The notes beneath the pieces are model-generated. The model saw nothing but the letters and a program-made list of their open reading frames with translations. It was not told the DNA's origin and did not search any database. The position numbers and the translations under genes are program-made. From Phosphoribacter sp037045045 (lineage in GTDB: Bacteria > Actinomycetota > Actinomycetes > Actinomycetales > Dermatophilaceae), in contig JBAOHL010000002.1 in assembly GCA_037045045.1 (NCBI GenBank), positions 62,001-126,000 of the forward strand: a stretch of 64,000 bases of DNA, written 5' to 3'. Every line of letters begins with the position of its first letter. The stretch's first letter is position 1. Positions 1-9,693 of this stretch are shown one piece after another.

Positions 1-77
1 CTCGCGGCGCGCAACCGGCGGCCAGACGGCGAATGGCCCGGCGACAAGACGAGCGACACACCGGGCCAGCAGCTGGC

Positions 78-1067
78 TCAGGCGGCGGATCCGCGGGGCA
101 ACGCGTGGGCCCGAACCACCTGCCTCATGAACTGCTCGGGGGCGAGGCGCAGGCCGAGGACGGGGATGCGCAGCACCAACGACCGGCCGAGGACCACCTC
201 GTTCTGCCGCCAGACGTCGTCCACTGGGTGCAGGGCCAACGCGTGATGCCCGCCGTCGATCTCGACGACCAGGCCGACGTCGGCCCATTCGACGTCGAGG
301 TACAGTCGCCCACCCGGCGTCTCCCGTATCGCCTGCCGGGTCGGAGGGGGCAACCGCCACATGCGGCAGAGCCGCCCGAAGTCGAGCTCCCCCAACGAGT
401 GCACCCCGTCGCACACGTCCCGGACGACGTGGTCGAGCAGCTCCCGCCGGGGGCTGCGCCGCAGCGTTTGCCACGCTCCGAGGAGACGTTCGGGTGATAC
501 CAACCGCTGCTGGACGACAAGGCACACCAGCAGCGCCGCCTGTCGGTCCGTCACCGCCCATTGGGCCGCATGCAAGGTCGCCCATTCCACGCGAACCCGA
601 GGGATCCCCGTAGGGAAGCCGGGTCGCGGGACTCGGCGCCTACGCACACGGACCCCCGGCAGCGGGGTCCACCGAGTCGTGCCGGCGGGCACGCTGACAT
701 CGACGATGGCGCTGGAGTACCCGGCCAACCCCGAGGCCAGCAGGGCCGCGACGCCGTCGAGTTGAGCTCCGGCGCCGCTCTCCCAGACGGCCTGCCACCA
801 CCGACCCTGGCCCACCGGCGTGCCTGAACCAACGACGACGGTATGCCGCCCGGCAGCGGCCCAACGACCGGCAAGGATCTCGGTGCGCACCTCGTGGCGG
901 CTGATGCCGCGGCGGCGCAGTTGAGCACGGTGCACGACACCACCTTGGGCGGCTGCGGCCCGGGCTGCCGCGGTGCGTCGTTCGCGGCGGGCGGCGACAA
1001 GGGGCGTCGACCCGGCCGCCCCCGACGCCGGCTTGACGGTCGACGCGTTCTGGCGTCTCGCACTCAT
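78..1067 (-). CDS. DUF559-type (Vsr-like fold) protein with AbiEi-like N-terminus
   Basis: A 329-residue protein. The N-terminal third (about residues 30-80, around VVHRAQLRRRGISRHEV) resembles the small winged-helix domain of AbiEi-type antitoxins. The C-terminal 90 residues contain LDVEWADVGLVVEIDGGHH, the D...ExDG..H core of DUF559 proteins, which share the Vsr/PD-(D/E)XK nuclease fold. Many actinobacteria carry numerous such genes of unknown role, and a second one lies at 44569-45555. I start it at the ATG at 1067; the frame stays open to 1439, but that extension runs through palindromic repeats and looks non-coding. No partner gene is adjacent. Nuclease activity is inferred from fold only, and a DNA-repair or toxin-antitoxin role would be speculation. 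Confidence 0.75.
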   Translation of the reverse strand: MSARRQNASTVKPASGAAGSTPLVAARRERRTAAARAAAAQGGVVHRAQLRRRGISRHEVRTEILAGRWAAAGRHTVVVGSGTPVGQGRWWQAVWESGAGAQLDGVAALLASGLAGYSSAIVDVSVPAGTTRWTPLPGVRVRRRRVPRPGFPTGIPRVRVEWATLHAAQWAVTDRQAALLVCLVVQQRLVSPERLLGAWQTLRRSPRRELLDHVVRDVCDGVHSLGELDFGRLCRMWRLPPPTRQAIRETPGGRLYLDVEWADVGLVVEIDGGHHALALHPVDDVWRQNEVVLGRSLVLRIPVLGLRLAPEQFMRQVVRAHALPRGSAA

Positions 1068-1311
1068 CAGGCCTCGCTCGGGTGAGGTCGCAACGCCTGA
1101 GCCAATGAGGGCCACGGGCCAGAGCCTCCAGACGACGCGTCCATGTCCCGAGGGTCGACGGTCCGGGCGCCTCTTCGGACCCCCTGTTGCTTCGCCTGTG
1201 GACGATGAGGCTTGCGGTCGGATCGGTGTGGACAGCAGCGCACATAGCAGGGCCCGAATGGGCTCGCCACCTCGGCCACCAAGGTCTGGTGGGGCCAGCC
1301 CGAGGGTCTGC

Positions 1312-1351
1312 GTGTGGCAGAACGCGCGGTATAGCGCGCGAAGTGCCACAC
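1312..1351. repeat. 40-bp palindromic repeat A, copy 1
   Basis: The two ends pair as GTGTGGCA/TGCCACAC (8 bp). After a 3-nt internal loop on each side, an inner CGCGCG/CGCGCG stem closes on the 6-nt loop GTATAG. The copy at 1396-1435 is identical except for one base in the left outer arm (GTGCGGCA). The two lie 84 bp apart in the same orientation. Confidence 0.85.
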
Positions 1352-1395
1352 AGAGGCGGCGCTCAACGCGGCGCTGGCCGACACGCACGACGAGC

Positions 1396-1435
1396 GTGCG
1401 GCAGAACGCGCGGTATAGCGCGCGAAGTGCCACAC
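1396..1435. repeat. 40-bp palindromic repeat A, copy 2
   Basis: Direct repeat of the element at 1312-1351 with one mismatch. It keeps the inner CGCGCG-GTATAG-CGCGCG hairpin. The outer arm is GTGCGGCA against TGCCACAC, a G-C to C·A change in one pair. Confidence 0.85.
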
Positions 1436-1548
1436 GCAACCGCTGGCGGTCGACGTGGCGGGGCCGACGAGGGGCGCCACTCAGCAGCGTGGTCGCGACA
1501 GAATCGGCAGGGTCCTCGCGACAACGTCAGCGCGGTCCTCGCGACTAG

Positions 1549-2664
1549 TCAGCGCAGGTCGCCGTGGCCCAACTCGGTCAATCGGTCGACGAGCGCCTTG
1601 ACGTCCTGGCTGCGTTCCCGCGATACGACGAGCAGGGCATCGGGCGTGTCGACGACCACGATGTCCTCCAGCCCCACGACGGCGACCAGCCGACCGCCGC
1701 CCGCCGACACCAGGCCCGAACCGCCGAGCGACACGACGTCCGCAGCAGAGCCCAGCACCCGCAGACCTGCGCCCGGACCGTTCTGCCGGACCGCGAGCAG
1801 GGCAGCAAGAGAGTCGAAGTCGCCGACGTCCTCCCACCCGAACGTCGCCGGGACCACGGCCACCTGTCCAGCGGCGGCGGCCGGCTCGGCCACGGCGTAG
1901 TCGATGGCGATCTTCGTCAGCGCGTCCCACCGGCTCGCCAGCAGCGAGGGATCGGCGGCGATCTGCTCGACCCCGTCGGCGAGATCGGGATGCCCCTGCC
2001 GAAGTAGGTCGAGCAGCGTCCGGGCCTGGACGACGAACATCCCCGCGTTCCAGCGGTACTCCCCCGCCGCGAGGTATGCCGCGGCCGTCGCCGCGTCGGG
2101 CTTCTCGACGAAGTCGGCGACCACCCGGGCGCTCGGCGCACCCGGCACGTCGAGGGCGGCCCCCTCGCGGATGTACCCGAACCCGGTCGCCGGGTGCGTC
2201 GGGGTGACGCCGATCGTCACGAGCCGCCCAGTCCGGGCCACCGCCACGGCCTCGCGGACCGCGGCGTGGAACGCCTCCGCCGGGGCGATGACGTGATCGG
2301 CGGCAAAGGAGCCGATGACCGCCTCGGGATCGCGCCGGGCCACCAGCGCTGCGGCCAGAGCGATCGCCGGCATGCTTTCGCGGGGGCTCGGTTCGGCGAC
2401 GAGGCAGTCCGGAGCGAGACCGGGCACTTGGCGGCATACCGCGTCGGCGTGCGCTGCGCCCGTGACGACGACGACTCGGTCCTGGGCCAGCGGCGTGAGT
2501 CGGTCCCAGGTGGCCTGCAGCAGGGTCCGCCCCGAGCCGGTGAGGTCGAGCAGGAACTTCGGCGAGGAGCGCCGGGACAGCGGCCACAACCGCGTGCCCG
2601 CACCGCCGGCCGGGATGACCGCCCAGAAGCCCGCCAGGTCCGTCGTCGCGATCGCGCCCGTCAT
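1549..2664 (-). CDS. manC: Mannose-1-phosphate guanylyltransferase
   Basis: Makes GDP-mannose from GTP and mannose-1-phosphate in the cytosol, for mannosylated lipids and glycans. The 371-residue protein opens with the nucleotidyltransferase signature PAGGAGTRLWPLSRR (about residues 18-32). It has FVEKPD near residue 190 and GWEDVGDFDSL, the counterpart of the family's sugar-binding WxDVGxW/F motif. It lacks the C-terminal isomerase domain of the long type II ManC/AlgA enzymes, so it is monofunctional. I chose the ATG at 2664 over a GTG 9 bases upstream because TAGCGT sits 7 nt before the ATG and overlaps the GTG, which suggests a leaderless transcript. It is divergent from sdhC. Confidence 0.9.
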   Translation of the reverse strand: MTGAIATTDLAGFWAVIPAGGAGTRLWPLSRRSSPKFLLDLTGSGRTLLQATWDRLTPLAQDRVVVVTGAAHADAVCRQVPGLAPDCLVAEPSPRESMPAIALAAALVARRDPEAVIGSFAADHVIAPAEAFHAAVREAVAVARTGRLVTIGVTPTHPATGFGYIREGAALDVPGAPSARVVADFVEKPDAATAAAYLAAGEYRWNAGMFVVQARTLLDLLRQGHPDLADGVEQIAADPSLLASRWDALTKIAIDYAVAEPAAAAGQVAVVPATFGWEDVGDFDSLAALLAVRQNGPGAGLRVLGSAADVVSLGGSGLVSAGGGRLVAVVGLEDIVVVDTPDALLVVSRERSQDVKALVDRLTELGHGDLR

Positions 2665-2671
2665 GGGCGCC

Positions 2672-2677
2672 ACGCTA
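2672..2677 (-). promoter_or_regulatory. -10 box of manC (leaderless)
   Basis: TAGCGT read on the minus strand ends 7 nt before the manC ATG, so transcription should begin at or next to the start codon. No Shine-Dalgarno sequence fits in between. Confidence 0.6.
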
Positions 2678-2748
2678 GCCGAGGGCCGACGTAAGGCATC
2701 TCACGGCACGGGCCCGACGCCGCCCCGAACGGGGCTTGGCGCAGGCGA

Positions 2749-2754
2749 TACCGT
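2749..2754 (+). promoter_or_regulatory. -10 box of sdhC (leaderless)
   Basis: TACCGT is followed by six bases and then the GTG start of sdhC at 2761, the spacing expected for a leaderless mRNA. Confidence 0.6.
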
Positions 2755-2760
2755 GTCTGC

Positions 2761-3480
2761 GTGGCCACTACGACGCTCCTTCAGGGACCGACGCGGGCCC
2801 GGCGCACGACGGTGTGGATGAAGATCCTCATGGCATCGACGGGCGCCGTGTTCGTGTTCTACGTCCTCATGCATATGTACGGCAACCTCAAGCTGTTCTT
2901 CGGGCAGTCCGCCTTCGACGAATACGCCCACCATCTGCGCGAGATCCTCACGCCGATCCTCCCGTACGAGGGTTTCCTCTGGCTGTTCCGGGCGCTGCTC
3001 GTGCTCAGCCTCGTCGTGCACGCCTACGCGGCCTTCACCCTGTGGAGCCGCGCCAACGGGGCGCGACCGCAGCGGTATGCCGTGAAGTCTGCGGCCAAGG
3101 GTGTGGCCCGATCGAAGATGATGCGCTGGGGAGGTGTCGCCCTGCTGCTGTTCCTCATCTTCCACCTCATCCAGTTCACCATCGCCAAAGTGAACTTCAA
3201 CCCCAACGTCACCGCAGCGAAGATCGGCAACAGCCCGTATCAGCTCGTCGTCGCCAGCTTCCAGTTGTGGTGGGTCGTGCTCATCTACGTCGTCGCCCTC
3301 CTCGCCCTGGGGCTGCACCTGTTCCACGGCGTGTGGAGCGGCGCCCAGACCTTGGGAATGACGACCTCGCCAGGGGCGCGTCGGATCGCCAAGACCACGG
3401 CACACCTCGTCGCCGGGATCGTCGTGCTGGGGTTCGCGCTGCCCCCGCTGGCCATCCTCGCCGGGATCGTCAAGGCATAG
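2761..3480 (+). CDS. sdhC: Succinate dehydrogenase cytochrome b558 subunit
   Basis: Membrane anchor of complex II, carrying haem and passing electrons from SdhB to menaquinone. The 239-residue protein has about five hydrophobic segments (near residues 25-45, 75-100, 120-145, 170-195, 215-237). Histidines within or next to them (in VLMHMYGN, VVHAYAAF, FHLIQF, LGLHLFHGVW) are the likely haem ligands. This is the single-polypeptide type B anchor, so no sdhD is expected and none is present. The GTG start follows a TACCGT box by 6 nt. sdhA begins 13 bases after the stop, giving an operon order C-A-B typical of Gram-positive bacteria. Confidence 0.93.
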   Translation: MATTTLLQGPTRARRTTVWMKILMASTGAVFVFYVLMHMYGNLKLFFGQSAFDEYAHHLREILTPILPYEGFLWLFRALLVLSLVVHAYAAFTLWSRANGARPQRYAVKSAAKGVARSKMMRWGGVALLLFLIFHLIQFTIAKVNFNPNVTAAKIGNSPYQLVVASFQLWWVVLIYVVALLALGLHLFHGVWSGAQTLGMTTSPGARRIAKTTAHLVAGIVVLGFALPPLAILAGIVKA

Positions 3481-3493
3481 GGAGACGACGGAC

Positions 3494-5514
<2,021 letters not shown>

Positions 5515-5518
<4 letters not shown>

Positions 5519-6258
5519 ACCTCACCCTTTCGATCTGGCGGCAGGCCGGGCCGAGCGCCCAGGGCCGGATGGTCACCTACTCCGTCCAGGACATCTCCCC
5601 GGACATGTCCTTCCTCGAGATGCTCGATGTGCTCAACGAGCAGCTCATCGCCAAGGGCGAGGAGCCAGTGGCCTTTGACAGCGACTGCCGTGAGGGCATC
5701 TGCGGCATGTGCGGGCTGATGATCAAGGGCTTGGCCCACGGGCCCGAGGTGACGACGACGTGCCAGTTGCACATGCGCTCGTTCACCGACGGCGACACGA
5801 TCTCCGTCGAGCCCTGGCGGGCCGAGGCGTTCCCGATCATCAAAGACCTCGTCGTCGACCGCACCGCGTTCGACCGGATCATCCAGGCCGGCGGCTTCAT
5901 CTCGGTCAACACCGGGGCGGCCCCGGAGGCCCACTCCGTGCCGGTGCCCAAGGAGAAGGCCATGCGCTCCTTCGCCGCGGCGACGTGCATCGGCTGTGGC
6001 GCCTGCGTCGCGGCCTGCCCGAACGCGGCGGCGATGTTGTTCCTCGGCGCCAAGGTGACCCACCTCGGTGAGTTGCCGCAGGGTCAGCCCGAGCGGTACT
6101 CGCGGATCGTCTCGATGCTCGCCCAGCACGACCACGAGGGCTTCGGCGGCTGCACGAACGTCGGGGCCTGCGCGGACGCCTGCCCCAAGGAGATCCCGCT
6201 GGACGTCATCTCCCAGCTCAACCAGGACCTGCGCACGGCGGTCAAGCAGGGGCGCTAG
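5515..6258 (+). CDS. sdhB: Succinate dehydrogenase iron-sulfur subunit
   Basis: Electron-transfer subunit of complex II between SdhA flavin and SdhC haem. The 247-residue protein has the [2Fe-2S] ferredoxin motif CREGICGMCG near residues 60-70. Two C-terminal cluster motifs follow, CIGCGACVAACP and CTNVGACADACP, for the [4Fe-4S] and [3Fe-4S] centres. The GTG start at 5515 overlaps the sdhA stop as GTGA, and no better start exists downstream before the conserved N-terminal strand. Third gene of sdhCAB. Confidence 0.96.
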
Positions 6259-6276
6259 GTCCCGGCCGGGTCGGCC

Positions 6277-6326
6277 GCCGCCGATCGCCTGGCGCTTGCT
6301 GACGGGCCCGTCGGGTGATCGGCGGC
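6277..6326 (+). terminator. Possible terminator after sdhCAB
   Basis: A 10-bp inverted repeat GCCGCCGATC/GATCGGCGGC (6277-6286 and 6317-6326) lies just after sdhB, with a 30-nt loop and no T-run. The long loop makes this a weak call; the arms could instead be a regulator site for the next gene. Confidence 0.35.
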
Positions 6327-6377
6327 CCTCCGTCCGCCGTCGCAGCCCGGCTGGCCGCCGACTACGCTTCGGGGGCG

Positions 6378-7841
6378 ATGAGGCCCTTCGCCCGCCCTCT
6401 GCTCGGCGCCGTCCTGACCGGGCTGCTGGTCACTGCCCTGGCGGCTCCGACCGCCGGAGCCGACTCGACGCCGGCGCCCACCCCGAAAACGGGCCTCGGT
6501 TCGGCGGCCACCCCGTGTCCCCCCGGCACGACCCCGACGATGGTCACCAGTGCACCCGTGCGCTCGACCCGCCCGTCCCCGGCCCGCTCGAGCACGCGCG
6601 ACCCGAACGTCACGACCTACCCCGACGGCCACACCGTCCGACAGGCATGCGCCCTCGCTCCACCGGTGCCGATGGTCGGCCCGGTGATCGCGCCCGAGCA
6701 CACCGTCGGCGGACCCCTGCTGGCCCGATCCGGCGTCGTCGCCGACCCCCCGGCCGGCATCCCGGGGCCGCCCGACATGCCGCACGTGTCGTACGTCTTG
6801 GCCGACCTTCAGACCGGACAGGTCCTCGCCGCCAAAGCCGCCCACGCCCTGCTCTATCCGGCGAGCACCCTCAAGACCCTCACCGCCCTGGTCACCCTGC
6901 CGACCCTCGACCCCAGGCGCGTGGTCACCGCCACCGACCAGGACGTCGCCGTCGACGGCACCCGGGTGGGGATGATCGCCGGCAACCCGTACACCGTCGA
7001 GGACCTGTTCAACGGGCTCGTCATGATCAGTGGCAACGACACGGCCTACGCGATCGCCCGGGTGTTCGGAGGGCGCGACGCGACGATCGCCGCGATGAAC
7101 GCCAAGGCCGCCCAACTCGGCGCCTGGGACACCGTGGCCGTGGACCCTTCGGGTCTCGACGCGGACGGCCAACGCACGAGCGCCTACGACCTCGCCCTCA
7201 TCGGCCGCGCCGTCATGGCGCTGCCGGAGTACCGGCGGCACGCCGCCATGTTGAGCGCGACCTTCCCGGGCGGGACCGACCCGACGGGCAAGGTGTACCC
7301 GCCGTTCCAGATCTCCAACCACAACCCCATCATCGGCAGCTATGCCGGCACGATCGGGGTGAAGAACGGGTACACGACCAAGGCCCGAAACACCTTCATC
7401 GCCGCGGTGACCCGAGGTGGGCGTACCTTGCTGCTGGCCGAGATGGGCAGTGTCGACCGTCAGGTGGAGTCGACGTCGGCGATGCTCGACTGGGGCTTCG
7501 CGTATGCCGCGCGGGTGCGGCCGGTCGGGACGCTGGTCGACCCGGGCACGGCCCCGCGGCCACCGGAGTGGGGCGCAAGTACCCAAAGGGTTGAGCCTTC
7601 CCCGCCGCCGAGCGACGAGCCGACGATCACCGTGGCTCTCGCGCCGCCGGCGTCCACCGCTGCGCCGAGCCCGGTCGCGGTCGAGTCGCAGCTGGCCGCC
7701 GGGCTGACCGACTGGTGGCAGGGGCTCGCCGACCCGGTCCGGTACGCGTCCTTGGCCGGGATCGCAGTGCTGCTGGTGACCGCCCTCGCGGTCGGCGTGC
7801 GTCGGTCCCGAAGACGGCGACGCGGGGCATTCGAGCGGTAG
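6378..7841 (+). CDS. D-alanyl-D-alanine carboxypeptidase (PBP5/DacB-like)
   Basis: Trims the terminal D-Ala from peptidoglycan stem peptides outside the membrane. The 487-residue protein has a signal peptide (MRPFARPLLGAVLTGLL..., cleavage near AAPTAGA) and a Thr/Pro-rich linker. The S11 transpeptidase-fold motifs are all present: S163-T-L-K166, S218-G-N220 and K329-N-G in place of the usual KTG. A C-terminal membrane helix (about residues 450-470) and the basic tail RRSRRRRRG anchor it. I chose the ATG at 6378 because the signal peptide starts there; the frame is open upstream to 6315. TACGCT lies 9 nt before the ATG. Confidence 0.9.
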   Translation: MRPFARPLLGAVLTGLLVTALAAPTAGADSTPAPTPKTGLGSAATPCPPGTTPTMVTSAPVRSTRPSPARSSTRDPNVTTYPDGHTVRQACALAPPVPMVGPVIAPEHTVGGPLLARSGVVADPPAGIPGPPDMPHVSYVLADLQTGQVLAAKAAHALLYPASTLKTLTALVTLPTLDPRRVVTATDQDVAVDGTRVGMIAGNPYTVEDLFNGLVMISGNDTAYAIARVFGGRDATIAAMNAKAAQLGAWDTVAVDPSGLDADGQRTSAYDLALIGRAVMALPEYRRHAAMLSATFPGGTDPTGKVYPPFQISNHNPIIGSYAGTIGVKNGYTTKARNTFIAAVTRGGRTLLLAEMGSVDRQVESTSAMLDWGFAYAARVRPVGTLVDPGTAPRPPEWGASTQRVEPSPPPSDEPTITVALAPPASTAAPSPVAVESQLAAGLTDWWQGLADPVRYASLAGIAVLLVTALAVGVRRSRRRRRGAFER

Positions 7842-7884
7842 CCCGACGCGGCATACCGCGCCCTCGGCGGCCGCGCCACTGCGC

Positions 7885-9045
7885 TCAGCGAGCGCCGCGC
7901 ACGAGGGTCCGCAGGCCTCGCCAGGCCCCCCCGACGAGGCCCGTGGCAGCGGCACCGAGCAGCGCGCCGGCAGCCAGAGTGCTGCGTTCGGCGGTCCGTT
8001 GCCCCACGGCCGGTATGCCGTGCCGGGCTCGTTCACGCGCGTCGTGGGCATCGACGCGCACCCCCGAGGTCGAGTCGTCGAGCCGGCGCGACACATCTCC
8101 ATGTCCGAGAGCCGGGCCGGACGGGCCGGCCGAGCGGGTCGAGTCGGCGGTCCCTGGCGAGTCTCCCGAGTCACCCACGGACGACGGACCGCCGCGGCCG
8201 TCGCGCAGGTCGCCCGCGGCCCACGCGGCGGCCACGAGCACGACCGAGGCCACGAGGTTGAGCCAAAACAGCAGTCCGACGACGACGATCGAGCCGAAGA
8301 GCGGGTTACGAGTCCCCAGCGCGACGACCTGGGTGCCGAACACCTGCAGCAGGGTCAGGGCGACGCCACCGACCAGCGCCCCTGAACGCAGGGCCGGCCC
8401 CGGTAGATGCACCCCGGACAGCACCCTCAGGACGAGGACGAGAACGCCGACGTTGGCCAGCAGGGCCACGACGAGCCCGGCCAGGCCGACCATCCACGTG
8501 CCGGCGGTGCCGTGCCACCCGAGCCGGTCGGCCAGGGCGCCGGCTACCCCGCCCGCGACCGTCCCGAGCAGTGCGGAGGCGAGCACGCTGGCGCCGAGGA
8601 GAGCGAACACGAGCAGGTCACGCAGCTTGTTGGTCAGCAGGTTGCCCGGCTCGCCAGGGACTTCGAAGACCGCCCGGATGCCGGCGCGCATCGAGCCGAC
8701 CCAGCCCAGTCCGCCGAGCACGAGGCCGACGAATGCCACCACGCCGGCGACGCTCAGTGTGCCCGTCGTCGGGGGGGTCAGCTCGAGGATGCCTTCGGGA
8801 TGAGCGGCGGTCTTGACGAAACCCGGGAGCATGTCGTCCAACGAACGGCCCACCGCGTCGAGCAGCTCAGGGTGCCCGCCGAGGACGAAGCCGAAGACGA
8901 CCGCCGCCAGGGCGAGCGCCGGGAAGAGCGAGAAGAACGCGAAGTAGGCGATCCCCGCGGCCAGCAGATTCCCTCGGACCTCCGTGAAGCGTCTCCACGC
9001 TCGGACCGGGCGCAGAGCCTTGAGCCGGGTGACCCATTGCGTCAT
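7885..9045 (-). CDS. YihY/BrkB family inner-membrane protein
   Basis: A 386-residue polytopic protein of the YihY/BrkB (UPF0761) family. The family signature is the stretch from the first helix (GNLLAAGIAYFAFFSLFPALALAA, residues about 24-47), with further helices near residues 98-120, 137-160, 170-200, 205-230 and 235-260. The last 120 residues are hydrophilic and low in complexity. The biochemical role of the family is not settled; some members were once called ribonuclease BN in error. The ATG at 9045 overlaps the stop of the upstream 2H phosphoesterase (ATGA), so the two are co-translated. Confidence 0.85.
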   Translation of the reverse strand: MTQWVTRLKALRPVRAWRRFTEVRGNLLAAGIAYFAFFSLFPALALAAVVFGFVLGGHPELLDAVGRSLDDMLPGFVKTAAHPEGILELTPPTTGTLSVAGVVAFVGLVLGGLGWVGSMRAGIRAVFEVPGEPGNLLTNKLRDLLVFALLGASVLASALLGTVAGGVAGALADRLGWHGTAGTWMVGLAGLVVALLANVGVLVLVLRVLSGVHLPGPALRSGALVGGVALTLLQVFGTQVVALGTRNPLFGSIVVVGLLFWLNLVASVVLVAAAWAAGDLRDGRGGPSSVGDSGDSPGTADSTRSAGPSGPALGHGDVSRRLDDSTSGVRVDAHDARERARHGIPAVGQRTAERSTLAAGALLGAAATGLVGGAWRGLRTLVRGAR

Positions 9046-9611
9046 CTGCCGCCCGCAGATCCGAGCAGGAACGGCACAGCGGCGCGCCACCGCCCGTCAC
9101 TGTCTTGTTCGTAGAGCCAGAACTGAGTCACGGCGAATGCCGCGTGGTAGTCGGCGAGCTCTTCGCTGGCCCGGTCCAATACCACCGGGTCGACGTCGTG
9201 GGCCACGGTGACGTGCGGGGAGTAGGAGAACGCGGGCTCGTGGTGGTAGGGCCCCCGGCGGATGGCGGCCTCGAGCTGCCGGCACGGCCCGATCCCCTGC
9301 TGGACCTGGACGAACACGACCGACGAGACCGGCCGGAAGGTCCCGGCCCCTCGCAGGACCATGGTGAACGGGGACACGGCCGCAGCGGCTTCGTGCAGAT
9401 GCGCGACGAACTGGGGCAGGTCCGCGTCGGTGAGGGAGGTAGGCCCGAGCAGCGTGACGTGCGCCGGGACCAGCTGCGCCTGCGGGTCGCCATAGCTGGC
9501 CCGCTTGGCCTGTAGGAAGGCGCCATGCGGATCGGGCACGGGGATGGATACCCCGACTACGCGCACCCGTTGGTGCACAGCCGCGTCGAGAGCCGGGGGC
9601 ATGGCGCTCAT
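9042..9611 (-). CDS. 2'-5' RNA ligase / 2H phosphoesterase family protein
   Basis: A 189-residue protein with the two HxTx motifs that define the 2H superfamily, HVTL (near residue 51) and HVTV (near residue 134), about 83 residues apart as in LigT/ThpR enzymes. Members hydrolyse 2',3'-cyclic phosphates or join RNA ends; the substrate here is unknown. A TAGGCT box lies 6 nt before the first ATG (9611), which supports that start and a leaderless mRNA. It is followed by the YihY gene with a 4-bp overlap. Confidence 0.85.
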   Translation of the reverse strand: MSAMPPALDAAVHQRVRVVGVSIPVPDPHGAFLQAKRASYGDPQAQLVPAHVTLLGPTSLTDADLPQFVAHLHEAAAAVSPFTMVLRGAGTFRPVSSVVFVQVQQGIGPCRQLEAAIRRGPYHHEPAFSYSPHVTVAHDVDPVVLDRASEELADYHAAFAVTQFWLYEQDSDGRWRAAVPFLLGSAGGR

Positions 9612-9617
9612 TCTGCC

Positions 9618-9623
9618 AGCCTA
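9618..9623 (-). promoter_or_regulatory. -10 box of 2H phosphoesterase gene (leaderless)
   Basis: TAGGCT on the minus strand, separated by six bases from the ATG at 9611. Confidence 0.6.
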
Positions 9624-9681
9624 GGGCCACCGCTCGAACGCCTCGACGTCCTTGGTGGCGCCCGGCGATCCACCGCGCGTC

Positions 9682-9687
9682 TACATT
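9682..9687 (+). promoter_or_regulatory. -10 box of S10 peptidase gene (leaderless)
   Basis: TACATT followed by GGGCCA and the ATG at 9694, a 6-nt spacing typical of leaderless actinobacterial transcripts. Confidence 0.6.
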
Positions 9688-9693
9688 GGGCCA

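Larger units (their letters stand above)
1068..1548. other. Intergenic region with palindromic repeat pair
   Basis: This 481-base gap lies between the DUF559 gene and the manC stop codon. It holds two copies of a 40-base imperfect palindrome (1312-1351 and 1396-1435). Open frames cross it in several directions but show no recognisable domain, so I see no gene here. Confidence 0.6.

Noticed and set aside
1068..1439. N-terminal extension of the first DUF559 protein
   Set aside because: It runs through both copies of palindromic repeat A and shows no homology; the ATG at 1067 begins the family-like region.
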